From the NCBI GenBank assembly GCA_933228675.1, contig OW121742.1, forward strand, positions 127,077,983 through 127,141,982: a DNA stretch of 64,000 nt, given 5' to 3'. The translations under genes were made by a program, and so were the position numbers. The DNA comes from Stomorhina lunata. Its lineage: Eukaryota; Arthropoda; Insecta; Diptera; Rhiniidae. The notes below the pieces were generated by a model. That model made no database searches. It saw only the letters and a list, made by a program, of their open reading frames with translations, and had not been told where the DNA came from. Below, one piece after another: positions 21,656-33,719 of the stretch (positions are counted from its first letter, which is position 1; each line of letters opens with the position of its first letter).

Positions 21656-21812
21656 GAATTTGGAAACGAACACTAGAGTTTTAGTTGAAAAAAAAAATAA
21701 CGAAATATTTTTTAAATACGAAAAAATTTACGTAAAAGTACAAATTAACTTAAAAAAGAAGTAAAATTAAATTTTTAATTGGAGTTTGAAAAAAAATTAA
21801 ATTAACAACAAA

Positions 21813-22181
21813 ATGGCCATACCTTTTTATGAAAATGAGGAACAACTGCAGCAGCAACAACATCAAGTTTATCCAGAAATCGATCAAGTAGATGGTCCCA
21901 TGATACATCCAACTAATCAAAACATCAATAGCCCTCCTGTAGATAATACTACTCAACCAATAAACCAAGTGACTAACACCACAGAGGAAGATTTGATGGC
22001 TTGGAAGATATTAGCTTTGGCCATGTGTAAAGCTTTAAAGGATCATTATCAACAAAATATGAACAATAACACAACAAGCTCAACACCCGCCGCTACATCA
22101 TCATCTACAACAAATTCGGAGTCATCTACTGCTGTCATACAAATACTCCCAAATGGTCAAGTGCAGCCAAAATGGAACTAA
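21813..22181 (+). CDS. Unrecognised 122-aa single-exon protein
   Basis: The start lies in a good insect context, CAACAAAATGG, 190 nt after a TATA/Inr/DPE promoter. The protein has a Gln-rich N-terminus (residues 11-18, LQQQQHQ), an acidic and Asn/Pro-rich stretch to residue 56, then a predicted amphipathic helix at about 57-80 around LMAWKILALAMCKAL. A Ser/Thr/Asn low-complexity run follows (83-106) and a hydrophobic tail, AVIQILPNGQVQPKWN. There is no signal peptide, zinc-finger or transmembrane segment. A small intronless gene with TATA, K-box-like 3' motifs and a GAGA tract resembles rapidly induced or early embryonic fly genes, including Bearded-type genes, but the basic region and tail motifs of that family are absent. 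The family is unknown to me; a regulatory microprotein with one helical interaction segment is a guess. Confidence 0.8.
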   Translation: MAIPFYENEEQLQQQQHQVYPEIDQVDGPMIHPTNQNINSPPVDNTTQPINQVTNTTEEDLMAWKILALAMCKALKDHYQQNMNNNTTSSTPAATSSSTTNSESSTAVIQILPNGQVQPKWN

Positions 22182-22620
22182 AACTCCTGGATGGGAAACA
22201 ATTTGAAACTAAAGCATTATTGTGATGTGTTTTTCTTAATGGTATAAACCAAAAAGTGTTTCCTAAGGAAATTAATCTTAGCATTACTTTAAGGAAAACT
22301 CGAAAATGTCCTAGAAAAGAAAACACCGTCGGCATATTTTTTAAAAACAATTTTTGTTTAAAGGATTTATATTTAAGTCCTTATAGAAACTAAATAAAGC
22401 ACAAATGTGATAGTCAATTTTAATACTAAATATAAATAATAAATTTTAATATTTATAAAAAAAATGTTAGATAAAACGTTAGGTAACATTTTGCCAAAGC
22501 AATTTATATAAAATGAAAACATTTTAACCCATATTTTTACTAAGCAATTTTTTCTCTCAGTGTCTATTTTACTCAACTTAATATAAAGCTTGTTTTTTAT
22601 AAAGTAAAATAAAAATATAA
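22182..22620 (+). promoter_or_regulatory. Presumed 3' UTR with K-box motifs and poly(A) signals
   Basis: TGTGATA at 22406-22412 is a full K-box, and TGTGATG at 22221-22227 contains its TGTGAT core. K-boxes are microRNA-binding elements in 3' UTRs of fly Notch-target genes. AATAAA occurs at 22393-22398 and 22608-22613. The first signal would place cleavage soon after the K-box. Brd-box and GY-box motifs were not seen in the UTR. Confidence 0.45.
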
Positions 22621-23255
22621 TATTTATGATTTCCTTTTAAATAATTTGCTAATTAGTTTAATCTTAAATCAATCTAAATGTTTGTAAATTTTAGTTTTTA
22701 ATTAAAAAAATTTTGATACAATTTTATATTTCCAAAAAATTCAAAAAATATACTCAATATTTGGTATATTTTACTTTTGGTAGTCTTAAGTAAAAATTTT
22801 GTAGTTTTTTAACAATTTAATAACTATTTATTATAATTTAAAATGAGCATAACAAAGTACAAGTATTTAATATATTTATAAAACAAAACAATTTTGTAAA
22901 TTTATTATTTAAGTAAACAATTGAAATAAAAATGGAAAATACAATCTGAAGAAATAAAATATGTGAAGTCTTTCAATTTTGTTAAATGTCAATTTGCCGT
23001 CGGCAAATTTTATATTTCTTCTTCACAGAAATTTAATATGAAAAAAAAACAACTTTACCGCCAATTTAGCTTATTGAATATAAATATATTCAATAAGAAA
23101 AATTGGTGGTAATGTTGTTTTTTGTATACTTAAATGTAAAAAGGTTATAAAAAAATGGCGGAAAAGTTAATTAAAGATAACTTAGTACACATAATTACAA
23201 TAGAGCTGCACGACAAAAAATTTACCCCTGAAAATATACTTCTGTTTTACTGGTA
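22620..23255. other. AT-rich downstream DNA with two palindromes
   Basis: No gene was seen. AATTTGCCG and CGGCAAATT flank a single T near 22989-23009. A longer hairpin follows at 23043-23123. Confidence 0.5.
23043..23123. other. Long imperfect hairpin, arms about 37 bp
   Basis: The left arm AACAACTTTACCGCCAATTT, continuing into TTATTGAATATA, pairs with the right arm TATATTCAATAAG, continuing to AATTGGTGGTAATGTTGTT. There are a few mismatches and a very short AT loop. It could be a minimal MITE, a miRNA-like hairpin or a foldback. Confidence 0.65.
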
Positions 23256-23257
23256 GT

Positions 23258-26200
23258 TCTAATTTTGTTCTAGTTTTGTTCTAGTTCTGTTCTAGTTCTG
23301 TTCTATTTCTGTCCTAGTTCTGTTCTAGTTCCGTTCTAGTTCTGTTCTAGTTCTGTTCTAGTTCTGTTCTAGTTCTGTTCTAGTTCTGTTCTAGTTCTGT
23401 TCTAGTTCTGTTCTAGTTCTGTTCTAGTTCTGTTCTAGTTCTGTTCTAGTTCTGTTCTAGTTCTGTTCTAGTTCTGTTCTAGTTCTGTTCTAGTTCTGTT
23501 CTAGTTCTGTTCTAGTTCTGTTCTAGTTCTGTTCTAGTTCTGTTCTAGTTCTGTTCTAGTTCTGTTCTAGTTCTGTTCTAGTTCTGTTCTAGTTCTGTTC
23601 TAGTTCTGTTCTAGTTCTGTTCTAGTTCTGTTCTAGTTCTGTTCTAGTTCTGTTCTAGTTCTGTTCTAGTTCTGTTCTAGTTCTGTTCTAGTTCTGTTCT
23701 AGTTCTGTTCTAGTTCTGTTCTAGTTCTGTTCTAGTTCTGTTCTAGTTCTGTTCTAGTTCTGTTCTAGTTCTGTTCTAGTTCTGTTCTAGTTCTGTTCTA
23801 GTTCTGTTCTAGTTCTGTTCTAGTTCTGTTCTAGTTCTGTTCTAGTTCTGTTCTAGTTCTGTTCTAGTTCTGTTCTAGTTCTGTTCTAGTTCTGTTCTAG
23901 TTCTGTTCTAGTTCTGTTCTAGTTCTGTTCTAGTTCTGTTCTAGTTCTGTTCTAGTTCTGTTCTAGTTCTGTTCTAGTTCTGTTCTAGTTCTGTTCTAGT
24001 TCTGTTCTAGTTCTGTTCTAGTTCTGTTCTAGTTCTGTTCTAGTTCTGTTCTAGTTCTGTTCTAGTTCTGTTCTAGTTCTGTTCTAGTTCTGTTCTAGTT
24101 CTGTTCTAGTTCTGTTCTAGTTCTGTTCTAGTTCTGTTCTAGTTCTGTTCTAGTTCTGTTCTAGTTCTGTTCTAGTTCTGTTCTAGTTCTGTTCTAGTTC
24201 TGTTCTAGTTCTGTTCTAGTTCTGTTCTAGTTCTGTTCTAGTTCTGTTCTAGTTCTGTTCTAGTTCTGTTCTAGTTCTGTTCTAGTTCTGTTCTAGTTCT
24301 GTTCTAGTTCTGTTCTAGTTCTGTTCTAGTTCTGTTCTAGTTCTGTTCTAGTTCTGTTCTAGTTCTGTTCTAGTTCTGTTCTAGTTCTGTTCTAGTTCTG
24401 TTCTAGTTCTGTTCTAGTTCTGTTCTAGTTCTGTTCTAGTTCTGTTCTAGTTCTGTTCTAGTTCTGTTCTAGTTCTGTTCCTAGTTCTGTTCTAGTTCTG
24501 TTCTAGTTCTGTTCTGAGTTCTGTTCTAGTTCTGTTCTAGTTCTGTTCTAGTTCTGTTCTAGTTCTGTTCTAGTTCTGTTCTAGTTCTGTTCTAGTTCTG
24601 TTCTAGTTCTGTTCTAGTTCTGTTTCTAGTTCTGTTCTAGTTCTGTTCTAGTTCTGTTCTAGTTCTGTTCTAGTTCTGTTCTAGTTCTGTTCTAGTTCTG
24701 TTCTAGTTCTGTTCTAGTTCTGTTCTAGTTCTGTTCTAGTTCTGTTCTAGTTCCTGTTCTAGTTCTGTTCTAGTTTGTTTCTAGTTTCTAGTTCTGTTCT
24801 AGTTCTGTTCTAGTTCTGTCTAGTTCTGTTCTAGTTCTGTTCTAGTTCTGTTCTAGTTCTGTTCTAGTTCTGTTCTAGTTCTGTTCTAGTTCTGTTCTAG
24901 TTCTGTTCTAGTTCTGTTCTAGTTCTGTTCTAGTTCTGTCTAGTTCTGTTCTAGTTCTGTTCTAGTTATGTTCTAGTTCTGTTCTAGTTCTGTTCTAGTT
25001 CTGTTCTAGTTCTGTTCTAGTTCTGTTCTAGTTCTGTTCTAGTTCTGTTCTAGTTCTGTTCTAGTTCTGTTCTAGTTCTGTTCTAGTTCTGTTCTAGTTC
25101 TGTTCTAGTTCTGTTCCAGTTTTGTTCTAGTTCTGTTCTAGTTCTGTTCTAGTTCTGTTGTAGTTCTGTTCTAGTTCTGTTCTAGTTCTGTTTTCTAGTT
25201 CTGTTCTAGTTCTGTTCTAGTTCTGTTCTAGTTCTGTTCTAGTTCTGTTCTAGTTCTGTTCTAGTTCTGTTCTAGTTCTGTTCTAGTTCTGTTCTAGTTC
25301 TGTTCTAGTTCTGTTCTAGTTCTGTTCTAGTTCTGTTCTAGTTCTGTTCTAGTTCTGTTCTAGTTCTGTTCTAGTTCTGTTCTAGTTCTGTTCTAGTTCT
25401 GTTCTAGTTCTGTTCTATTCTGTTCTAGTTCTGTTCTAGTTCTGTTCTAGTTCTGTTCTAGTTCTGTTCTAGTTCTGTTCTAGTTCTGTTCTAGTTCTGT
25501 TCTAGTTCTGTTCTAGTTCTGTCTAGTTCTGTCTAGTTCTGTTCTAGTTCTGTTCTAGTTCTGTTCTAGTTCTGTTCTAGTTCTGTTCTAGTTCTGTTCT
25601 AGTTCTGTTCTAGTTCTGTTCTAGTTCTGTTCTAGTTCTGTTCTAGTTCTGTTCTAGTTCTGTTCTAGTTCTGTTCCTAGTTCTATTCTAGTTCTGTTTT
25701 AGTTCTGTTCTAGTCTGTTCTAGTTCTGTTCTAGTTCTGTTCTAGTTCTGTCTAGTTCTGTTTCTAGTTCTGTTCTAGTTCTGTTCTAGTTCTGTTCTAG
25801 TTCTGTTCTAGTTCTGTTCTAGTTCTGTTCTAGTTTCTGTTTCTAGTTCTGTTCTAGTTCTGTTCTAGTTGTTTAGTTCTGTTCTAGTTCTGTTCTAGTT
25901 CTGTTCTAGTTCTGTTCTAGTCTGTTCTAGTTCTGTTCTAGTTCTGTTCTAGTTCTGTTCTAGTTCTGTTCTAGTTCTGTTCTAGTTCTGTTCTAGTTCT
26001 GTTCTAGTTCTGTTCTAGTTCTGTTCTAGTTTCTGTTTCTAGTTCTGTTCTAGTTCTGTTCTAGTTCTGTTCTAGTTCTGTTCTAGTTCTGTTCTAGTTC
26101 TGTTCTAGTTCTGTTCTAGTTCTGTTCTAGTTCTGTTCTAGTTCTGTCTAGTTCTGTTCTAGTTCTGTTCTAGTTCTGTCTAGTTCTGTTCTAGTTCTGT

Positions 26201-27675
26201 TCTAGTTCTGTTCTAGTTCTGTTCTAGTTCTGTTCTAGTTCTGTTCTAGTTCTGTTCTAGTTCTGTTCTAGTTCTGTTCTAGTTCTGTTCTAGTTCTGTT
26301 CTAGTTCTGTTCTAGTTCTGTTCTAGTTCTGTTCTAGTTCTGTTCTAGTTCTGTTCTAGTTCTGTTCTAGTTCTGTTCTAGTTCTGTTCTAGTTCTGTTC
26401 TAGTTCTGTTCTAGTTCTGTTCTAGTTCTGTTCTAGTTCTGTTCTAGTTCTGTTCTAGTTCTGTTCTAGTTTCTGTTCTAGTTCTGTTCTAGTTCTGTTC
26501 TAGTTCTGTTCTAGTTCTGTTCTAGTCTGTTCTAGTTCTGTTCTAGTTCTGTTCTAGTTTCTGTTCTAGTTCTGTTCTAGTTCTGTTCTAGTTCTGTTCT
26601 AGTTCTGTTCTAGTTCTGTTCTAGTTCTGTTCTAGTTCTGTTCTAGTTCTGTTCTAGTTCTGTTCTAGTTCTGTTCTAGTTCTGTTCTAGTTCTGTTCTA
26701 GTTCTGTTCTAGTTCTGTTCTAGTTCTGTTCTAGTTCTGTTCTAGTTCTGTTCTAGTTCTGTTCTAGTTCTGTTCTAGTTCTGTTCTAGTTCTGTTCTAG
26801 TTCTGTTCTAGTTCTGTTCTAGTTCTGTTCTAGTTCTGTTCTAGTTCTGTTCTAGTTCTGTTCTAGTTCTGTTCTAGTTCTGTTCTAGTTCTGTTCTAGT
26901 TCTGTTCTAGTTCTGTTCTAGTTCTGTTCTAGTTCTGTTCTAGTTCTGTTCTAGTTCTGTTCTAGTTCTGTTCTAGTTCTGTTCTAGTTCTGTTCTAGTT
27001 CTGTTCTAGTTCTGTTCTAGTTCTGTTCTAGTTCTGTTCTAGTTCTGTTCTAGTTCTGTTCTAGTTCTGTTCTAGTTTGTTCTAGTTCTGTTCTAGTTCT
27101 GTTCTAGTTCTGTTCTAGTTCTGTTCTAGTTCTGTTCTAGTTCTGTTCTAGTTCTGTTCTAGTTCTGTTCTAGTTCTGTTCTAGTTCTGTTCTAGTTCTG
27201 TTCTAGTTCTGTTCTAGTTCTGTTCTAGTTCTGTTCTAGTTCTGTTCTAGTTCTGTTCTAGTTCTGTTCTAGTTCTGTTCTAGTTCTGTTCTAGTTCTGT
27301 TCTAGTTCTGTTCTAGTTCTGTTCTAGTTCTGTTCTAGTTCTGTTCTAGTTCTGTTCTAGTTCTGTTCTAGTTCTGTTCTAGTTCTGTTCTAGTTCTGTT
27401 CTAGTTCTGTTCTAGTTCTGTTCTAGTTCTGTTCTAGTTCTGTTCTAGTTCTGTTCTAGTTCTGTTCTAGTTCTGTTCTAGTTCTGTTCTAGTTCTGTTC
27501 TAGTTCTGTTCTAGTTGTGTTCTAGTTCTGTTCTAGTTCTGTTCTAGTTCTGTTCTAGTTCTGTTCTAGTTCTGTTCTAGTTCTGTTCTAGTTCTGTTCT
27601 AGTTCTGTTCTAGTTCTGTTCTAGTTCTGTTCTAGTTCTTTTCTACTTATGTTCTAGTTCTGTTATGGTTCTGCT
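23258..27675 (+). repeat. 11-bp satellite TTCTGTTCTAG, about 400 copies
   Basis: The unit TTCTGTTCTAG repeats for about 4.4 kb. Both edges are diverged (TTTTGTTCTAG, TTCCGTTCTAG, TTCTTTTCTAC). Long central stretches are nearly perfect, but from about 24480 to 26570 there are many single-base insertions and deletions such as GTTCCTAG and GTCTAG. An 11-bp period is close to one helical turn, so the CTAG step lies on a nearly constant face of the DNA. No protein is encoded. Confidence 0.97.
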
Positions 27676-27689
27676 GCAGTCTCGGTTTG

Positions 27690-29425
27690 GCATTTGAGTT
27701 TTTAAGAAGTTTTTTTTTCTTTTATGAATTTGTCTAATCATGCAAAATTCCTGTATTCTCCCACAGGATTATAATTCATTTAAATCATATTTCGTCTTCT
27801 TTCCTAAGATTCTTCATTTGTCTGACAACTTGTTTGAATATTTTATGAAGTTTTTAATAATGTTTACCTAAATCAAATTATCTAAAGTACAAATATCTAT
27901 GAGATATGCAAAATATTTGACATGTTTTAAGCTAAATAAATATTTTATTGAAATCGTGTTTCTTCTTTTCATTTAAAATATCATTATCATTTGAGGATAT
28001 GAACATCAAAGACAAAGTTTTATATATTAAACAAATAAATTAGTGCACCCACCCATTTTGGAAGAAGAACATATGCAAATTTTTTTTCGTGTGCTTTTTT
28101 TTTGCAAAATCCATGAAATATAAATAAGCAAATTAAAAGCTTATTAATGAAAAAGGTAAATTGTAGATGAACCTGAGTAAAGTACGTTTTAATATTTTAA
28201 GTAAATATGGATGATATGACGATATGAAGGAGCACACTCGAGATGAAAGTTTTTAATACAAAAAGCTGGTTATGTTATATATTAATCTTAAATTTTATTT
28301 TGTTTCTTTGAGTGTACTTTTAATGGAAATATATTTTTATTTCATTATGTCGAATTTTTCAAGATATCTTATACAATATCGTCACCATAAAAATTCCTCT
28401 TTAATTCAATATTCATTTCATGCAAACTAAGAATAAATATCCTAAGGATATTTTCTAATTTCTTATTCAAGCATTAAATTGTTTTGACTCTTGTTATTTT
28501 TTGCATTTATTGAACTTTATCAAACAAATTAAATCTACTAAATCTTTGTTAGACTCTTTATATATTTTAGATATTTTTTCTTTATACCCAATTTCTTTAT
28601 TTAATTTTTTTTATTAACACAAATATTTTATCTCTCTGTCATATTCATTTCTACCTCGAAGCTAATCAAATTATTTACCTTCTTACCATAAGAAGATGAG
28701 GATGATGACGATGATAATGATTATGACGTTGATAAGCAGCTGAGTTTGTTCTCAAATAAAATTTTGGTCGAATCCTTAGAATAGATTTTATATTTTTGGC
28801 AAATTAATAGCAGACAGGGGCATCAATATCCTTAAGCTGTATATGTTAATATAATGTCCTGGTATCATATGAAAAATAATTTGTTTGACGACAATAAAAG
28901 ACGATAAACATTAAAATTATGTTTCCAGCTTTGCATACAAACAAATCCTCCTCCTGTACCACCACCAACATCATCCATTTGTATTATAATTTCTGAGGGT
29001 GGGGGTTTGATTTTTCTTTACTTAAAGGAAATCATAAAAATTTGTTTTGTATCACTTGGATTTTCCTTTTTATCTATTTTTGGTTTAGAAATTTACTTGG
29101 AAATCTGTTCAAAGTATTTGTGGCATCTTGTTTTTGTATTGTTCTGCTTTTTACTTATTTCTGGGCCTGGGGCTGTTGCACTTTTGGTTTGAGGGGTTTC
29201 CAGGTTGGAAATTTTATTTATAAATATTTGTCTTATTTTTAATACTGAATTATTTTATTGTTAGCTTACAAAATAAGCTGATTAAGGACATTATGTTTAG
29301 TGCGTCTTCTAAATTTAAAGGATATGAAACTTGGTCTTTTATTAAAAATATGATTTGATATTGCATTCTTTATAAATAAAATTCGATGCTAAATTCTAGT
29401 AATATCTTATCAAAAACTAAGATTT
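27690..29425. other. AT-rich unique DNA, no gene supported
   Basis: A GATGA-rich stretch lies at about 28695-28735. Overlapping hydrophobic frames at 29007-29242 lack known domains and look like chance. Confidence 0.5.
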
Positions 29426-29429
29426 TTGA

Positions 29430-30445
29430 AGACCTATGATTCTATAGAAATTTTTTTTATCAACAATTTTTCTACAGAAAATTTTTTTATCGAAAATTTT
29501 TGTATAGAAAATTTTTTTATCAAAAATTTTTCCATAAAAAATTTTTCTGTAGAATTTTTTTTTATCAAAATTTTTTCTATAGCAAATTTTTTTTATCAAA
29601 CATTTTTCTATAGAAATTCTTTTTATCAAAAATTTTTCTATAGAATTTTTTTTCGTCAAAAATTTTTCTATAGAAAATTTTTTTTGTCAAAAATGTTTCT
29701 ATATAATTTTTTTTACCAAAAGTTTTTCTTTAGAAAATTTTTTTTAATTAAAATTTTTCTATTGAAAATTTTTTTATCAAATATTTTCTATAGACATTTT
29801 TGTATCAAAAATTTTTCTATAGAAATTTTTTTTTATCAAAAATTTTTCTATAGAATTTTTTTTTTATCAAAATTTTTTCTATAGAAAATTTTTTTTATAA
29901 ACAATTTTTCTATAGAAAATTTTTTTATCAAAAATTTTTCTATAGAAAATTTTTTTATCAACAATTTTTCTACAGAAAATTTTTTTTATCAAATATTTTT
30001 TTATCAAAAATGTTTCTATAGAATTTTTTTTAACAAAAATTTTCCATAGAAAATTTTCTTTATCAAAAATTTTTCTGTAGAAAATTTTCTTTATCAAAAA
30101 TTTTTCTATGGAAATTTTTTTTTCAAAATTTTTTCTTCAAAAATTTTTTTTTATCAAACATTTTTCTATTGAAAATTTTTTTATCAAAAATTTTTCTACA
30201 GAAAATTTTTTTATCAAAATTTTTTCTGTAGAAAATTTTTTTATCAAAAATTTTTCTATAGAAAAATTTTTTCAAAAATATTTCTAAAGAATATTTTTTT
30301 TATCAAAAAAATATCTCTACATTAAAAAATATCTAGCAAAATTTTTCTTTAGAAAAAAATTGTTATCGAAGAATTTTCTGTAGAAAATTTTTTATAGAAA
30401 TAAAATTTTTCTTTAAAAAAATATTTGTATCGAAATGGTCTAGAA
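29430..30445. repeat. AT-rich 30-bp minisatellite, array with CTATAG core
   Basis: Units read TTTTTCTATAGAAAATTTTTTTATCAAAA in one consistent orientation for about 1 kb. The 152-codon Phe/Ile-rich frame is a consequence of the 30-bp period and is not a gene. Confidence 0.9.
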
Positions 30446-30477
30446 AATATTTGTTAACGTCCAAATTTCAACTGAAT

Positions 30478-30590
30478 GCTTTTTATACTAATTTTCACGC
30501 GTTTCATTAATGATCGTTATATTTACGAAAATGAGGAAATGTCTCCGGCCTCTGGTGGTATGGGCTGCCTACGCCTGATAATAACTATAA
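30478..30590 (+). mobile_element. Repeat-linked conserved segment, copy 2
   Basis: This is homologous to 301-412 on the other strand. The frame contains FINDRYIYENE and ASGGMGCLRL. The array again lies immediately 5'. Between copies the GGTGGTATGGGCTGCC core is unchanged, while several third-codon positions differ (GCT/GCC, CTT/CTA). That pattern is compatible with past coding constraint, but the sample is small. Confidence 0.55.
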
Positions 30591-30594
30591 ATAT

Positions 30595-33500
30595 GATTAA
30601 TCATAAAAAAAGCTGTACGATTATGCTTTTATGTCTATTAAAATCTACTATATAGATGTGGGATATATAAAGTATTATAATGAAGTGATTTCTGTTTCTA
30701 TAAAAATCTCAATTAAATTTTAGACACTAAAGATATCTGTTGCTTTAATAACAATATATGTAGGATTAGAAATGTGGTTCTATAAAAATTCTCTATTTCA
30801 TTAAATCGCTTAGAGGGTTAGTCTGAATCGATCGGTTTACTCAGTATTTCAGTATTTCTATGAGTTAAAAACATCAGTACAAAGCCAATATTCCCTTTCC
30901 TCCTATGGTGGTGGAGTGTGTACAAATTGAGGTACAGTTAAATAGAAAAGTTGCTATACCACATTACCAGCTCTTACTTTATGTATGTGTTTCTTTGAAA
31001 CATTGAAATCTTTTTGTTTCTTTGAGTTCAAAATTTATTCAATTTAAAAATTTCATATATTTTATTACCTTGACCTGCCACTTTAAAATGCCTGCGATTT
31101 ATTTCTCAAAAAGCTTTCAAAGTATCCTCTTACCTGTTTTTTTTTTGAAAAACATAATTGTCTGTATCATTTGTTGGTTAAAACCAAAATAATGACCATT
31201 ATAAATTTTTTTCGGTAAACTTTAGTTCAACAACAATAAATAATAACTACCAAAAGATAAATAACGCTCTTGAACATGAAACCCCCGGAAAAAAAGGAAA
31301 ATAAATAGCAACACTTGAGCACGTTCATGAAAATGTAACAAATTTGGAAAATTTTTCACAAAAATAATAATAATACGAAAAATATTGCTTGCAATTGAAA
31401 TTGTAAATAAATACTTAAAAATGAAACAAATATTATTAATTTGAAAAGTAATATGAGGGATTTGAAAATTGGTAGTAAATAAGGAATAACTGGGATTATT
31501 TCTGTGGCTTGATGCTAAAAGGGCCAACGTCAAAAAAATAGTTATGAAAAAAATTTAATTCAAAATTTTTACTTTTCATATAAATTTATAGTAACATTGC
31601 CGAGAAAAAATACTTATAAATCTGTCCTGAGTAAAGTTAGGGATTAGCTGTTGAAGCTAAATAAAAGAGGGTAAAGAAGGGAATAAAAAAGCTCAAAATA
31701 GCACTGGCTCTTTTAGCACCAAGCCACAGATTTATAGAAATCCTTAAGAAAAATTATGAAAGAAATTTTCTAATAATTTTACTGGTATTGTACTAAAAAA
31801 GCTTTTTGAAACTTTTTACAATTTTTTGTACAGTTTTGTCTAATACCATAAACTTCCTTTGATTTCTTTCATATTTTCTAAAATGTTTTCTATATAAACA
31901 CTATTAACTAAAATGCTTTGATTTTATTTGTTTTTACATTATTAAGTCTAAAATGTTATTGATTTAGAAAAAAAGGACACCAGTTTAGGCAAAATAATAA
32001 ATTTCAAATAGAAATTCCTATAACCAATGTGTGTTTTCAATTATCTAGTACACACGATTGCCTTTGATGGGAAAAAATCTAAAACCAAATATTGGTTTTA
32101 ACATTTGCACACATTTCAAAGAGAGAGGGAAAATGAAATACAAAAAAATATTTGCCACAGTAATAGATAGTCAGAAAAAGGAGTTAAAACGAATTTATAA
32201 TGCTATACAGAGCAATTTAGAAAACTAAAGCATACTTTTGGGCTTCACAAGAAAGTGTAATACACTTTTGGGTTACTTTAAGGAATATAGCCTACTTTTG
32301 GGTTTCATACAAATATTGTATATTTTGAGGCGTATTGAAGTTTTTTGGTAACCAGGGGTAGAGTGCTTAAATTATATTTATTTATGGGTCACTTTCACTT
32401 TAGCCTCTTATCTTTTTTCGGTATTAAAAAACTTAAATAAAAAATATAAACATTACAACAAAACATGCTAGAGCATGATTATGTTGATTGACTTGTATTT
32501 GGTTAGAAAATCCTGTAAATATTTCCCTCCTTTTTTCAAATACTACAAGCGAAAACCACATGTGTGTTTATTTAGCCAGAGATTTAAAATTGCAAAAAAT
32601 ATCCTTAGAAAAAAGGGTTTCATATGATAAAATAAATAAAAAAAAAACGTTGCTCTTGATATCTCAAATACTCCAGGGATTTTCCATATTTTTTTATTCA
32701 AAGATTTTTAGAAATATTTATTTACTTTAGAAATTCTATAAAGCTTGAGCAAAGGAATCACATTTTTTTTCTACATTTTAAAATTTAAAATGAAATAAAT
32801 ATCTTATAACTTATCTTCATGATTGATTATGATAAACAATATTTATTTATTTAAGACTTTTAAAAAATCTTTTAAAAAATTAAAAGAAATAAATATTAAC
32901 CCTTATTGAGCAACAACATAAAAGCTTTCCATTCAAATCAAAAAATTTTAAAGTCTTCTTTTAGGCTTTGTTTTTTTAATTCTTTTCCAACAATTGTTTG
33001 CCTTTGATCAGCTTTTAGTCTTTTGATTTCCTTATCCGGCTTTTATTATCCTAATTCTTAAATACTTAAAAGTATCTTAACATTTATTTTTAATAAAAAA
33101 ATTTAATATTCATTGATTTCTCTCCTGTTTTCCTTTAATTTAAAATATTGTTTTTTAATTTTACCCTACCTTTTATTTTTGCCTTTAACTTTTTTAATAA
33201 TGTGCGGTTTTTCAATTTACATTTAAGTACTATTTATGTATTTTTTTCTGTTACATATTTCATTCATTATAAATTTCTGTATAAATATTTTTTTTATTCT
33301 TTTGTCGTGTTTGTTGTATTTTTTTTTTTTTTTGATATTTATTAAAAAAATTGTAAAATCAAAGTTGCGAAATTAATAATGTTAAAAGCATTATTTTTCT
33401 GCTTTTATAAGCGTTTTTTATTTAAAAAACCATGGAGTTTTTACCTTTTTTTTGCGTAAATTTTTATAATAAGTACTTTAATGTGTTAAAGTACACCGGG

Positions 33501-33715
33501 AAAACTAACACGTACAATCATACAAGATCGTCAATGAATCATCATCAGTAAAAAATAATAAGTATTTTATAGCTTCCAATATCCTTACACTCTTTAGTTA
33601 AATGAACATCAGGATCGTGACCTTCATATGACTACCAATGAATCGTAATCGTCATGATCATAATGGAACGATCTTAAAGGAATATATAAGACCGTGAAAT
33701 TCTTAGAATGATCGA
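30595..33715. other. AT-rich unique DNA, no gene supported
   Basis: Only short AT-driven frames are present, with no recognisable domain or RNA gene. Confidence 0.5.
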
Positions 33716-33719
33716 ATTT

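Noticed and set aside
21813..22181. Assignment of the 122-aa protein to the Bearded family
   Set aside because: The promoter and K-box motifs are suggestive, but the basic amphipathic N-terminal helix and conserved C-terminal motifs of that family are not present.
23258..27675. TGTTCT words in the 11-bp array as steroid-receptor response elements
   Set aside because: The match is a 6-bp half-site repeated by the satellite itself. Flies lack the vertebrate receptors that use it, and spacing is not the inverted-repeat type.
23258..27675. CRISPR-like array
   Set aside because: Units are contiguous 11-bp repeats without spacers.
29426..29884. 152-codon Phe/Ile/Lys-rich frame
   Set aside because: It comes from the 30-bp AT-rich minisatellite; similar frames occur in every such array on both strands.
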